DNA from: AP-15 sp963747735
Lineage (GTDB): Bacteria; Pseudomonadota; Alphaproteobacteria; ATCC43930; CGMCC-115725
Length of the DNA stretch: 64,000 nt
Reading direction: 5' to 3'
Assembly: GCA_963747735.1 (NCBI GenBank)
Contig: CAVVGE010000019.1
Span: 711,602-775,601 of the forward strand
Shown: positions 16,706-27,517 of the stretch, piece after piece
Layout: each line of letters begins with the position of its first letter
Numbering within the stretch: the first letter of the stretch is position 1
Made by a program: the position numbers and the translations under genes
The notes under the pieces: model-generated
Told to the model about the DNA's origin: nothing
What the model saw: only the letters and a program-made list of their open reading frames with translations
The model's database searches: none

Positions 16706-18115
16706 ATGACCGCAGCGCCTACCCTCGGCCGTCCGGATATCCCGCCGAGCCATCTGATGGGTCGCAAGCTCGACAGCATCCCGTTCAGCGCCTATCACGT
16801 CGTCATCATCCTGGTGCTCGGGTTTGTCGGGTTTATCGAAGGCTACGATCTGGCGCTGACCGGCTCGCTCCTGGTGCTCGCGAAAGCGCCGCTGCACATG
16901 GATGCCAACCAGGTCCGCGCGCTCGCCACCTGGCCCACTTTCCTCGTCGTCATCGGCGGCTTTTCAGCGGCGGCGATGTCCGATCGCATCAGCCGCGTCG
17001 CGGTGATGCAGGCCGGGGTCATCTTCAGCACCTTGTGCACCCTCTTGATCTTGCTGGCGCACAGCTACGAGACGCTGTTCATCCTGCGGCTGATCACCGG
17101 GTTTTTCCTCGGCTTTACGATCTCGGCACCGTTTCCGATCGCGGCCGAGCTGATGCCGGCGCAGCATCGGCGAACCTATGCCGCAATCTACGAAACCATG
17201 CTGGCGATGGCGTTCACCTTGCTGCCGTTTGTCGGCTTTGTGCTGGCCAATCACCCCAAGGGCTTCCAGCTGGTCGGGTTGCCCGGCGGGGTTACCCTGT
17301 TTATCGCGCCGGTGCTGATCTATTTCCTGATCCCGGAAAGCCCGCGCTGGCTCTTGCGCCGCGGCCGGGTGCAGGATGCGATCGACAACGTGAACCTGAT
17401 GATCCGGCGCTGCGGCAGCCAGGTGCCAGCGATGACGGCCGACGACCTCGGAGGCGGCCATGAACGGACGCGCGAGCAGTTGCCGCCGTTCTGGAAATTG
17501 TTCGCCGCCGGCCAGCTCCAATGGACTGCGACCGGCATTCTGTGCGGCATCTGCGCCGGGACCGTTTATTACCTGATCGCGATCCTGCTGCCGAAAGCGC
17601 TGGTCAGCCAGGGTGCGGCCGTCGCCTTGAGCTTTGGCTTGAGCTCGCTGGTGTTTGCGGCGAGCATTCCGGGCAAGCTCTTCAACGGCTTTATCATGGA
17701 GGTGATCGGCCGGCGCTGGACGATCACCGGCGCCTTCCTGCTGTCGATCCCGGGGCTGCTGCTGATGGTCGTCGCGCATCGCGCCGGCTCGGCCGCGACC
17801 ATCGTATTCAGCGCCGGCGCGCTGATCACCGGGTTTACCACGCTGTCGATCTTCCCGGCGGTGCGGATGTATCTGTCCGAGCAATTTCCGACCGCATTGC
17901 GCGGCCGCGGGCACTTTTTCGGCGAATCCTTCGGACGGATCTTTGCCGGTGTGCTCGTGCCCTTTGTGATGGTCTCGCACACCGCGTCGCCGACGATCTT
18001 TTTCGGCACGATGATCGTCATGGTGCTGATCGGCGCGTGCATCCCGTTTGCGCTCGGCCGCGAGACCATCGGCAATCTCGAGACCTTCACCGAGGTGTTG
18101 CCCGAGCTTGCCTGA
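16706..18115 (+). CDS. MFS transporter
   Basis: 469 aa with about 12 membrane segments. ATG preceded by AACGAGGAGG. The first segment ends in GFIEGYDLAL, an acidic-residue motif typical of the aromatic-acid:H+ symporter and sugar-porter branches; MSDRISRVAVM follows at loop 2-3 and PESPRWLLRRGR at the central loop. The central loop is short. Likely an inner-membrane proton symporter for organic acids or sugars; the substrate is unknown. Neighbouring genes are catabolic but not obviously linked. Confidence 0.88.
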   Translation: MTAAPTLGRPDIPPSHLMGRKLDSIPFSAYHVVIILVLGFVGFIEGYDLALTGSLLVLAKAPLHMDANQVRALATWPTFLVVIGGFSAAAMSDRISRVAVMQAGVIFSTLCTLLILLAHSYETLFILRLITGFFLGFTISAPFPIAAELMPAQHRRTYAAIYETMLAMAFTLLPFVGFVLANHPKGFQLVGLPGGVTLFIAPVLIYFLIPESPRWLLRRGRVQDAIDNVNLMIRRCGSQVPAMTADDLGGGHERTREQLPPFWKLFAAGQLQWTATGILCGICAGTVYYLIAILLPKALVSQGAAVALSFGLSSLVFAASIPGKLFNGFIMEVIGRRWTITGAFLLSIPGLLLMVVAHRAGSAATIVFSAGALITGFTTLSIFPAVRMYLSEQFPTALRGRGHFFGESFGRIFAGVLVPFVMVSHTASPTIFFGTMIVMVLIGACIPFALGRETIGNLETFTEVLPELA

Positions 18116-18241
18116 CCCTTCCCCCGGCGCCGGTCATTTTCGGAGCGGCCGACGCCGGGTTCGGCGGCGGCTCGCGCTGGCGCTAGGTTGAGCGCCTTCG
18201 ATCGTGAGCGCGCGAGGCAGCGGCTGGAGCGGCCGCAAGCC

Positions 18242-19462
18242 TCACTCCCTCCGGTTCTGCCGGCTGGGGGAGCGCCGGCTGATGCCGAGCACAACCGCCG
18301 CCGCGAGCTGCAGCACCAGTGAGGTGGCGACCAGCGCCGGCAGGCTGACAGTGTAAAGCACGCCGAGCACGACGCTGCCGGCGAGCCATGCCGTCCCGCG
18401 CATCAGGTCGAACAGCCCATAGGCGGTGGCGCGGCGGTCGGCTGGCACATCGCGTCCGAGCAACGCGTAGAAAATTGTGTCCTGGACGGCGGTCCCGATG
18501 CCCCATAATCCGGCGCCGGCCACAGCGGCGGCAGCGCCGCCCAGGAAAAGCAGCGGTGTGGCCAATGCGGCTACCGCGATCGCGACGGGCACGACGCCGC
18601 TGCCCCGCCGGTCGAGAAGCCGGCCCAGCACCAGCGCGGCGAGCCCCTCGACCGCCATCGCCAGCGCATAAAGCAGCGGTATCCAGGCCGGCGGCGTTAC
18701 CCCGGCGCGGGTCAAATGGAACCCGATCAGGGCAAAGTCGGCGAACCCGGCGCCGACCAGCGCCGCCGCCGCGGTATAGACCCGGAAGGTCCGGTCGAAC
18801 CCGGACCAGGCGGCAAGATCGGCACGGCTCACGCGCAGCTCGAGCCGGCGCGGGTCGGGGTAGAGGATGCGCGCCGCCGCGAGCACCGCGAGCGAGGCGA
18901 GCGCCGGCAGCAGCAGCACCGCAAAACTCCACCGATAACCCGCGCCGATGGCGAGCAGGCCTGCGACCAGGAGCGGCCCGGCCGTGCCGCCCGTCTGGTC
19001 GAGCGCCGTGTGCAGACCGAAGCCCCAGCCCGCGCCGGTGCGGCTGGCGGCGTGCGACAGCATCGCGCTGCGGATCGGGGCGCGAATCGCCCGCCCGACC
19101 CGCTCCGCGATCAGCAGCAGCACGGCAACGGGCCACGAGCCCGCGAGCGCCAGCAACGGCACCGACAGCAGATTGACGAGATAGCCGGCGATCATGATCG
19201 GCCAGTATCGGCCCCGCCGGTCGGCGGTGCGGCCGGAGAGATAGCGCACTCCGTAGCCGAGAAACTCACCCAGACCGGCGACCGTGCTGACAACCACCGC
19301 CGACGCGCCGAGCGAGCCGAGGAACGGGCCGGCGATGCTGCGCCCGCCTTCGTAGGTCATGTCCGCAAACAGGCTGACGCAACCGATCAGGACGATAAAA
19401 GCGATCGCGCGCCGTCGCGCGCCGGTCGGCGGCGCGCCGGCGGGCAGGATCGGTTCCGTCAT
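18242..19462 (-). CDS. MFS transporter
   Basis: 406 aa, Ala/Leu-rich with about 12 membrane segments and typical loop 2-3 residues (GRTADRRGRYWP). Arginine-rich cytoplasmic loops separate the hydrophobic stretches, and a second GRLLDRRGSG motif marks the C-terminal half. ATG at 19460-19462. It follows the acyl-CoA synthetase gene on the same strand, 26 bp from its stop, so it may export or import a product of that enzyme. The substrate is not predictable. Confidence 0.85.
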   Translation of the reverse strand: MTEPILPAGAPPTGARRRAIAFIVLIGCVSLFADMTYEGGRSIAGPFLGSLGASAVVVSTVAGLGEFLGYGVRYLSGRTADRRGRYWPIMIAGYLVNLLSVPLLALAGSWPVAVLLLIAERVGRAIRAPIRSAMLSHAASRTGAGWGFGLHTALDQTGGTAGPLLVAGLLAIGAGYRWSFAVLLLPALASLAVLAAARILYPDPRRLELRVSRADLAAWSGFDRTFRVYTAAAALVGAGFADFALIGFHLTRAGVTPPAWIPLLYALAMAVEGLAALVLGRLLDRRGSGVVPVAIAVAALATPLLFLGGAAAAVAGAGLWGIGTAVQDTIFYALLGRDVPADRRATAYGLFDLMRGTAWLAGSVVLGVLYTVSLPALVATSLVLQLAAAVVLGISRRSPSRQNRRE

Positions 19463-19488
19463 GAGACGAAGCTCGCGGATCGAGGCCG

Positions 19489-21177
19489 CTAGGCGGTCTG
19501 TTCCGTGCTGAGGCCGAACTCGGCGAGCATCTGCTCGCGCATCACGAATTTTTGGATTTTGCCGGTCACGGTCATCGGGAAGGCATCGACGAATTTGATG
19601 TAGCGCGGGATTTTATAATGCGCGATCCGGCCTTCACAAAAGGCGCGGATCTCCTCGGCTTCGGCGGTCTCGCCGGCGCGCAGCCGCACCCAGGCGCATA
19701 ATTCCTCGCCGTAGCGCCGGTCGGGCACGCCGATCACCTGCACATCCTGGATTTTGGGATGGCGGTAGAGAAACTCCTCGACCTCGCGCGGATAGACGTT
19801 CTCGCCACCGCGGATCACCATGTCCTTGATCCGCCCGACGATGTTGCAATAGCCCTCGTCGTCGATCGTGGCGAGGTCGCCGGACTTCATCCAGCGCGCC
19901 GGGTCGATCGCCTCGCGGGTCCTTTCCGCGTCGTTCCAATAGCCGAGCATGACGAGATAGCCGCGGGTCAGCAATTCGCCCGGGGTGCCGCGCGGCACGA
20001 TCCGGCCCTCGGTATCCACGACCTTGGCCTCGACATGCGGGTGCACCCGGCCGACCGTCGAGACGCGGCGCTCGATCGGGTCGTCCGGCAATGATTGAAA
20101 GCTGGCGGGGCTCGTTTCGGTCATGCCGTAGCCGATCGTGATCTCCTTGAGATGCATGCGCTCGACCGCGCGCTTCATGACCTCGATCGGGCAGGGACTC
20201 CCCGCCATCATGCCGGTGCGCAACGAAGTGAGGTCGAACCGGTCGAATTCGGGGTGGTCCATCTCGGCGATGAACATCGTCGGCACGCCGTAGACGGCGG
20301 TGCAGCGCTCGGCTTCGATCGCCGCCAAGGTGGCGAGCGGGTCGAAGCCATCGCTCGGATAGACCATCGCGGCACCGTGCGTGAGGCAGCCGAGATTGCC
20401 GATCACCATTCCGAAGCAATGGTAGAGCGGCACCGGGATGCAGACCCGATCGTGCTCGTTGAACCGCATCCCCTCGCCGAGAAAAAAGCCGTTGTTCAGA
20501 ATGTTGTGGTGGGTCAGCGTCGCACCCTTCGGAAAGCCGGTGGTGCCGCTGGTGAACTGGATGTTGATCGGGTCGTCGAATTGCAATTTTTCGGCGAGAT
20601 CAGCGAGCCGGTCGCGCTCGGCCGCGCTGCCGAGACCGTAGACATCGTCGAACTGCAGCGTCCCCGGCGCCGGCTCGCCGCCGAGCGCGATCACGAGACG
20701 CAAATCGGGGAGGCGGGCGGCTTCGAGCGCGCCGGGTGCCGCCGCCGCCAGCTCTGGCGCAAGCTCGCCGAGGATGCCGAGATAGTCGCTCGTCCTGAAC
20801 CGCGCGGCGGTGACGAGCGCTTTGCAGCCGGCCTTGTTCAGCGCGTATTCGAGCTCTGTTACTCGGTAGGCCGGGTTGATGTTGACCAGAATGAGGCCGG
20901 CCTTGGCGGTGGCGAATTGCGTCACCACCCATTCGGCATTGTTCGGCGACCAGATGCCGACGCGCTCGCCCGGTTCGAGCCCGAGCGCCAGAAGGCCGGC
21001 GGCAAACGCATCGACCCGTTCCTTGAGCGCCCGCCAGCTCCAGCGAATCTCCTGATGGCGCACGACGAGCGCATCGCGCTCGGCAAAGCGTGCGACTGCC
21101 CGGTCGAAACAGACGCCGATCGTGTCGCCGATCAGCGGTGTCGTGCTCGCCCCGTGGACGTAGCTCAGCTCTGTCAT
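19489..21177 (-). CDS. AMP-forming fatty acyl-CoA synthetase (FadD-like)
   Basis: 562 aa from ATG 21175-21177. The ANL superfamily signature is complete: FTSGTTGFPKGATLTHHN (AMP/P-loop), YGMTETSPASFQ, MKSGDLATIDDEGYC, a hinge with GRIKDMVIRGGENVYP and the catalytic lysine in TVTGKIQK near the C-terminus. It activates a carboxylic acid to acyl-AMP and then acyl-CoA. The N-terminal region matches medium/long-chain FadD-type enzymes in length. The MFS gene follows downstream. Confidence 0.9.
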   Translation of the reverse strand: MTELSYVHGASTTPLIGDTIGVCFDRAVARFAERDALVVRHQEIRWSWRALKERVDAFAAGLLALGLEPGERVGIWSPNNAEWVVTQFATAKAGLILVNINPAYRVTELEYALNKAGCKALVTAARFRTSDYLGILGELAPELAAAAPGALEAARLPDLRLVIALGGEPAPGTLQFDDVYGLGSAAERDRLADLAEKLQFDDPINIQFTSGTTGFPKGATLTHHNILNNGFFLGEGMRFNEHDRVCIPVPLYHCFGMVIGNLGCLTHGAAMVYPSDGFDPLATLAAIEAERCTAVYGVPTMFIAEMDHPEFDRFDLTSLRTGMMAGSPCPIEVMKRAVERMHLKEITIGYGMTETSPASFQSLPDDPIERRVSTVGRVHPHVEAKVVDTEGRIVPRGTPGELLTRGYLVMLGYWNDAERTREAIDPARWMKSGDLATIDDEGYCNIVGRIKDMVIRGGENVYPREVEEFLYRHPKIQDVQVIGVPDRRYGEELCAWVRLRAGETAEAEEIRAFCEGRIAHYKIPRYIKFVDAFPMTVTGKIQKFVMREQMLAEFGLSTEQTA

Positions 21178-21411
21178 TCTGCTCGACGCTCCCGCCCGCT
21201 CCGGTTGCGCAGGTCGATCTCCCGACGCGACAAACCGACGGCCGGGATTGTAGCGCGATCGCCGTCGAGCCGCAGGGGTGATCGACACGTCGCAGAGTTC
21301 TGGCTAACGCGTTGTCTATGTTCCAGCTAATATGTGCCGTCGCATATGACGGCAGGGCGGAACATGCCGCCCCGGCCGCCGTTGGCAGAGCGAGCGCACA
21401 GGAGAAGAGGC

Positions 21412-22398
21412 ATGCCGGCCGCCCCTCGACCCTACTGGACCGGGTTTCTCAAATTGTCGCTGGTGACGATCGCGGTGCGGCTTTACACCGCGACCACCGA
21501 GAAGGAGCGGGTCCGCTTTCACATGATCCACGAGCCCTCGGGCGAGCGAGTGCGCACCCAGACGGTGGTGCCGGGGATCGGGCCGGTCGAACGCGACGAG
21601 ATCGTCAAGGGCTACGAATACGAAAAGAACCGCTATGTCACGGTCGATCCCAAGGACCTCGACAAATTGCGGCTCGAAACCACCGACACGATCGACATTT
21701 CCGAGTTTGTCGAAGATGGCGGGGTCGATCCGATCCTTCTTGACAGCCCTTACTATCTGGTGCCGGACGGCAGCGTCGCGGAGGCCGGCTATCGGGTGCT
21801 GCGCGAAGCTTTGCGCCGCACCGGCAAGGTGGCGCTGGGCCAGGTCGTGATCAACGCGCGCGAACGGCCGGTGGCGATCCGCGCCGCCGGCGACGGCCTC
21901 CTGGTCAACGCGCTGCGCTTCGAGGACGAAGTGCGCCCGGCCGAGCAATTTTTTGCCGGTATCGGGGAAGGTGAGGTCGATGAGGACGAACTCGCGATCA
22001 TGGAGCAGATCATCACTCGGCGGACGCGCAAATTCGACCCCGGCAAGTTTGTCGATCACTATCAGACGGCGCTGCGCGAGCTGATCGAGGAAAAGCTCGC
22101 CGGCAAGCTGCCCGAGCGTCAGGTCGAGCGCCGGCCGGCGCAGGTGATCAACCTGATGGACGCGCTGAAGCGCAGCCTCGCCGAAGCAAACGGCGATGGC
22201 CCTGCGGAGAAGCCGGCCGCTGCCGGCCGCAAGACGAGGGCCGCGGCACCGCCGCGCACCGCAAAGACATCCCGTGTCCAGCCGAGCCTGTTGCTGCCGG
22301 TCACCGGCGGGCGCGCCCGCGCCCGGACCGAGGCGGCGCCAACCCCGCCGGCCGCCGAGGAAGCTCCGCCGGCCCGCCGCCGCAAAAAGGCCTCATAG
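21412..22398 (+). CDS. Ku protein for non-homologous end joining
   Basis: 328 aa from ATG 21412 with GGAGAAGAGG upstream. RPYWTGFLKLSLVTIAVRLY is the characteristic bacterial Ku start (GxxxSGxxxxxxxxVP-like), and FMxxEPSGERV-like, KGYEYEKNRYVTV and RPAEQFFAGI regions follow the Ku beta-barrel core. Residues after ~260 are a Lys/Arg/Ala/Pro-rich tail ending RRRKKAS, as in proteobacterial Ku paralogs that bind DNA or LigD. It should bind double-strand ends as a homodimer. No ligD is in the window, so its partner lies elsewhere. Confidence 0.92.
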   Translation: MPAAPRPYWTGFLKLSLVTIAVRLYTATTEKERVRFHMIHEPSGERVRTQTVVPGIGPVERDEIVKGYEYEKNRYVTVDPKDLDKLRLETTDTIDISEFVEDGGVDPILLDSPYYLVPDGSVAEAGYRVLREALRRTGKVALGQVVINARERPVAIRAAGDGLLVNALRFEDEVRPAEQFFAGIGEGEVDEDELAIMEQIITRRTRKFDPGKFVDHYQTALRELIEEKLAGKLPERQVERRPAQVINLMDALKRSLAEANGDGPAEKPAAAGRKTRAAAPPRTAKTSRVQPSLLLPVTGGRARARTEAAPTPPAAEEAPPARRRKKAS

Positions 22399-22467
22399 CC
22401 CTCAGCGCCGGCGGTCGTCCCGGCGAGGCGAAAGCTCAGCCCCGCGGTCGCTGGGGCGGCGAAGCGC

Positions 22468-23343
22468 TCACGAGAAGCCGCGCAGGAGGTCGAGAAAGGC
22501 GTCGAGCCGGTCGTGGTGCACCCAATGGCCGGCCTCTTCGAGGGTGACGAGGCGGGCGTCGCGAAAGTGCCGCACCCGCCCGTCCTCGCCCGGGTTCGAG
22601 GCCCAGCTCTCCTTGCCGTAGACGAGCAAGGTGGGGCAGGCAATGCGGCCCCACAATTCCTCGATCTCGGCCGTCGTCATCTCATAGGGCGGCTCGGCCC
22701 GGACATAATTGTCGAATTTCCAGCTATAGGTGCCGTCTTCGTTTTGGTTGACGCCGTGCTGGGTCAAATGACGCGCCTGCTCGGGCGAAAGGTGCCGGTT
22801 CGCCTCCTGCATGCGAGCGAGCGCGTCCTCGATCGACGGGTAGCGCCGCGGCAGCCGACCGGAGAGGCCGCGCTGCTCGTCGATCCAGCTCTGCATCCGC
22901 CGGGCGATCGGGCGCGTGCCGCGCTCGCGCAGCCGCCGCGGCGAAGCCCCGAGCCCTTCGATCGCGACGAGCCGGCGCACATTCTCAGGATATACCCCGG
23001 CATAGCGCAAAGCGATGACGCCGCCGAGCGAATGGGCGACGATCGAGACCGGCGCCAATTCCTGCTGATGGATCAGCTGGGCGAGATCGTAGACATAGCC
23101 GGCGATCGTGTAGTTGCCGTCGGGCGACCACTGGCTGTCGCCATGCCCGCGCAGGTCGGGAGCGAGCACATGCCAATCTCGGCGCAACGCTTCTGCGACC
23201 CAGTCCCAGTTGCGGCAATGGTCGCGCCCGCCATGGACGAGCAGCAGCGGCGGCGCCCCGGGATTGCCCCAATCGACATAATGCAGCCTGAGCCGCTGCG
23301 AAAAATAAACGCGCGAGGTCGGGCCGGAGCTATCGAGGGTCAT
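22468..23343 (-). CDS. alpha/beta hydrolase
   Basis: 291 aa from ATG 23341-23343. LLLVHGGRDHCRNWDW (oxyanion region), DLRGHGDS, nucleophile elbow VAHSLGG with serine, LLVYGKESW and LEEAGHWVHHD (histidine) give the full catalytic layout of the epoxide-hydrolase/haloperoxidase-like group. A 31-bp piece covering its start codon is repeated at 24911-24941. Substrate unknown. Confidence 0.88.
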   Translation of the reverse strand: MTLDSSGPTSRVYFSQRLRLHYVDWGNPGAPPLLLVHGGRDHCRNWDWVAEALRRDWHVLAPDLRGHGDSQWSPDGNYTIAGYVYDLAQLIHQQELAPVSIVAHSLGGVIALRYAGVYPENVRRLVAIEGLGASPRRLRERGTRPIARRMQSWIDEQRGLSGRLPRRYPSIEDALARMQEANRHLSPEQARHLTQHGVNQNEDGTYSWKFDNYVRAEPPYEMTTAEIEELWGRIACPTLLVYGKESWASNPGEDGRVRHFRDARLVTLEEAGHWVHHDRLDAFLDLLRGFS

Positions 23344-23380
23344 TCGTTCATTTCCACGGGGCCGTGATCCGGCCGCGAAC

Positions 23381-23803
23381 CTAGCGCCCGCACCTCCCGA
23401 CCGAAAGCCCGAGCACGACCGGGCTGCCGCGTCGGCTGAGAGGCGGCCGATAGCGCAATAGCCCAGCCGCGCCGAGGGCAATCGAGCCGGTGCATACCGA
23501 GGTTACATAGCGCGCGGTGGCGGCGAGGCGGCGCAGCTCGTCGAGAAACGCGCTGTCATGGATCGCGTTGTCGGTGACGCCGCCGCCACCCGATACGCAA
23601 ATCATATCGCAGGCTGAAATGTCGGCGAGCCGGCGCAGTCCGGCGAAAATCATCCCGTCGGCTTCGACCGTGCCGCCTTCCGGGCTGGCCAGGATCACCG
23701 TCGCGCCGGGCAATCGTGACAGCACCTGGTGCGGCCCGGTGAAATCGAGCTGCGTCGCACCCGGAAACAAGGCGATGACGATCACCAGCCCCTGACCGCT
23801 CAT
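23381..23803 (-). pseudogene. truncated DJ-1/PfpI (GATase1-like) gene
   Basis: 140 aa against about 210-230 for the family. The N-terminal half is normal: ALFPGATQLDFTGPHQVL, an acidic ADGMIF strand, ICVSGGGG, and SVCTGSIALGAAGLL with the nucleophile-elbow cysteine. The expected continuation GYRATTHW is replaced by unrelated arginine-rich residues ending in CGR, so the last third of the fold is missing. It faces the GlxA-type regulator at 23890, the usual isocyanide-hydratase/DJ-1 regulator arrangement. The product is probably inactive. Confidence 0.7.
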
Positions 23804-23889
23804 GACCCACGTCCTCCATATCCATTGACCGGCAGATCGTAACGGGCGTAGGTTTTGTCTGAAATGACTAATTTACCTTGTTTCCTGCC

Positions 23890-24855
23890 GTGACGCGCAC
23901 CATTGCCGTATTGATCTTTCCGGGCTTCCAGCTCCTCGACGCGGCCGGGCCGATTTCGGTTTTCGAGGTGGCGGGGCGCGAAGCGGCGCCAGCTGCCTAT
24001 CGGCTGCGGGTCATCGCCTGTGCCGCCGGGCCAGTGATCAGCTCGTCGGGGGTGCAACTAATCGCCGAACCATTTACCGATGATCCGCTCGACACGTTGA
24101 TCGTCGCCGGCGGCTGGGGCACACGGGAAAACTCCGCATGTCCCGAGACGCTGGCCTTCGTGCGCGCCGCCGCCGGCCGGTCACGACGCGTCGTCAGCGT
24201 GTGCTCGGGAGCCTTCATCCTTGCCGCCGCCGGATTGCTCGACGGCCGGCGGGCCACCACCCATTGGGCGCGTGCCGCCGAATTCGCTCGCGCTTATCCG
24301 CAAATCCGGGTCGAGCCCGATCGGATCTTCGTCTGCGACGGTCAGGTGTGGACCTCGGCCGGGATTTCGGCCGGCATCGATCTCGCGCTGGCGCTGATCG
24401 GCGATGATTTGGGGGAGGGCGCCGCCAAACGCGTCGCGCAGCGGCTCGTGGTCTACTACCGTCGGCCCGGTGGGCAATCGCAGTTCTCTGCCCTGCTCGA
24501 AGAAGACCGCCCGAACGGACGATTTTCCCCGCTGCTGGCGTGGGCGCGCGAGCGGCTGGGGGAACGGCTTTCGGTCGAGCGGCTGGCGGATCGGGCGGCG
24601 ATGAGCCCACGGCATTTTGCCCGGTTATTCACCGCCGAGACCGGAAGGACCCCAGCCAAGGCGGTCGAGCGGTTGCGCCTCGAAGCCGCGCGCGAACGGG
24701 TCGAGAGTGGTGGTGAACCGATCGAGAGGGTGGCGACGGATACCGGCTTTAGCGACCCCGAACGCATGCGCCGAGCTTTCATCCGGGCATTCGGTCAGCC
24801 GCCGCAAGGATTGCGCCGCACCGCCAAAATCAACTCGGCTCCGGCGCCTTCTTAA
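23890..24855 (+). CDS. GlxA-family AraC-type transcriptional regulator
   Basis: About 321 aa from GTG 23890 (TTG 23878 is an in-frame alternative). The N-terminal half is a DJ-1/PfpI-like sensor: IFPGFQLLDAAGPISVFE, VAGGWGT, VSVCSGAFILAAAGLLDG and RATTHWARA. The C-terminal ~90 residues hold an AraC HTH pair (RLADRAAMSPRHFARLF and IERVATDTGFSDPERMRRAF). It likely controls the divergent DJ-1-like gene from the 86-bp gap between them. That partner is truncated, so the circuit may now be orphaned. Confidence 0.88.
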   Translation: MTRTIAVLIFPGFQLLDAAGPISVFEVAGREAAPAAYRLRVIACAAGPVISSSGVQLIAEPFTDDPLDTLIVAGGWGTRENSACPETLAFVRAAAGRSRRVVSVCSGAFILAAAGLLDGRRATTHWARAAEFARAYPQIRVEPDRIFVCDGQVWTSAGISAGIDLALALIGDDLGEGAAKRVAQRLVVYYRRPGGQSQFSALLEEDRPNGRFSPLLAWARERLGERLSVERLADRAAMSPRHFARLFTAETGRTPAKAVERLRLEAARERVESGGEPIERVATDTGFSDPERMRRAFIRAFGQPPQGLRRTAKINSAPAPS

Positions 24856-25239
24856 CGCGGATCGCCAGAGCAAAATGCGATGGAAGCGAGTGCAGCCGCA
24901 GACGCTGTCGGCGAGGTCGGGCCGGAGCTGTCGAGGGTCATGTCGAGGCGGTCTCGTCGCGGTCGGAAAAGCAAGGACCCCCGTGCGCACAGGGCGGCAA
25001 ACGGGGGTCGCATTTGCGAAGCTTGTTCGCACCCGGATCGGGGTCCGGGCTAAATCTTGGACTTGGTGCTGGGTTGCCGATGCCAAGCGGTCGGCAACTG
25101 CGGATTCCCGGGTGGCATCATGTCTTTGGGACACCTCCTGGCTGGTTGCCGACGCTCGCTATGTGGGACTGCCGCCGAACGGCGTCAACCGCGGGCATCG
25201 GCCGGTGGTTGAAATCCGGCGCGTGCCGATTTATTTTGC
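24856..25239. other. intergenic region upstream of groESL
   Basis: 384 bp without a convincing gene. It contains, at 24911-24941, a near-identical copy (one mismatch in 31 bp) of 23313-23343, the start of the hydrolase gene at 22468-23343. The right half should hold the groESL promoter, but no -35/-10 pair is clear by eye. The CIRCE operator follows at 25240. Confidence 0.5.
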
Positions 25240-25264
25240 TAGCACTCTCGGCCGCCGAGTGCTA
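25240..25264 (+). promoter_or_regulatory. CIRCE operator (HrcA-binding) upstream of groES
   Basis: TAGCACTC at 25240-25247, a 9-nt spacer, then GAGTGCTA at 25257-25264: both arms match the CIRCE consensus exactly for 8 bp. It lies 41 bp upstream of the groES start. HrcA binding here represses groESL until heat or misfolding titrates GroEL. hrcA is not in the window. Confidence 0.95.
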
Positions 25265-25305
25265 TCCCGCCGGCCGAGACAATCAGCTTGCTATGGAGGG
25301 GTACG

Positions 25306-25602
25306 GTGGCATTTCGACCGTTGCAGGACCGCGTGCTGGTCCGGCGCACCGAGGAAGAGGAAAAGACCAAGGGCGGCATCATTATTCCCGACACCGCCAA
25401 GGAAAAGCCGATGGAAGGCGAGGTGCTGGCCGCCGGGCCGGGCACCCGCGGCGACGACGGCAAATTGCATCCGCTCGACGTCAAGGTCGGCGATCGGGTG
25501 CTGTTCGGCAAATGGTCCGGCACCGAGATCAAGATCGACGGCGAAGACCTCGTCGTTATGAAAGAATCGGACATCATGGGCGTGGTCGAGACGGCCGCGT
25601 AA
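25306..25602 (+). CDS. groS: GroES co-chaperonin
   Basis: 98 aa, the usual GroES length. GTG start at 25306 preceded by GGAGGGG. FRPLQDRVLVRR opens the barrel; the mobile loop TKGGIIIPDTAKEKP carries the GroEL-binding III/IP residues; the roof and C-terminal strand SDIMGVVE are intact. It caps the GroEL ring in the folding cycle. groEL follows after 11 bp. Confidence 0.97.
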   Translation: MAFRPLQDRVLVRRTEEEEKTKGGIIIPDTAKEKPMEGEVLAAGPGTRGDDGKLHPLDVKVGDRVLFGKWSGTEIKIDGEDLVVMKESDIMGVVETAA

Positions 25603-25613
25603 CGGAGGGAACC

Positions 25614-27254
<1,641 letters not shown>

Positions 27255-27278
27255 ACCAAGCCCCAGCTCCCAAAACGA

Positions 27279-27308
27279 GGCCGGCACCCAAAGGAGCCGG
27301 CCTTTTTT
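27279..27308 (+). terminator. rho-independent terminator of groESL
   Basis: GGCCGGC (27279-27285), a 10-nt loop, GCCGGCC (27296-27302), then TTTTTT (27303-27308): a 7-bp GC stem with a T-run, 25 bp after the groEL stop. Confidence 0.93.
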
Positions 27309-27517
27309 ATTGGCAAGCTGGGTATGACCGCTGTCGGCTTAGAGCGGTTTTCGACCGAGTCGCATCGAGCGCGAGCCCGGTTGACGGGACTTAATAACAT
27401 ATACTAAACGTATAAATAAAAATATTCGCGGTGATAAGTCGTATATGATAACGTGGTTAACCATGCCGGAGCGGTCATGCCCCGACCTCCCGCAGAGGAT
27501 CGTGATCAGGAGGGAGC

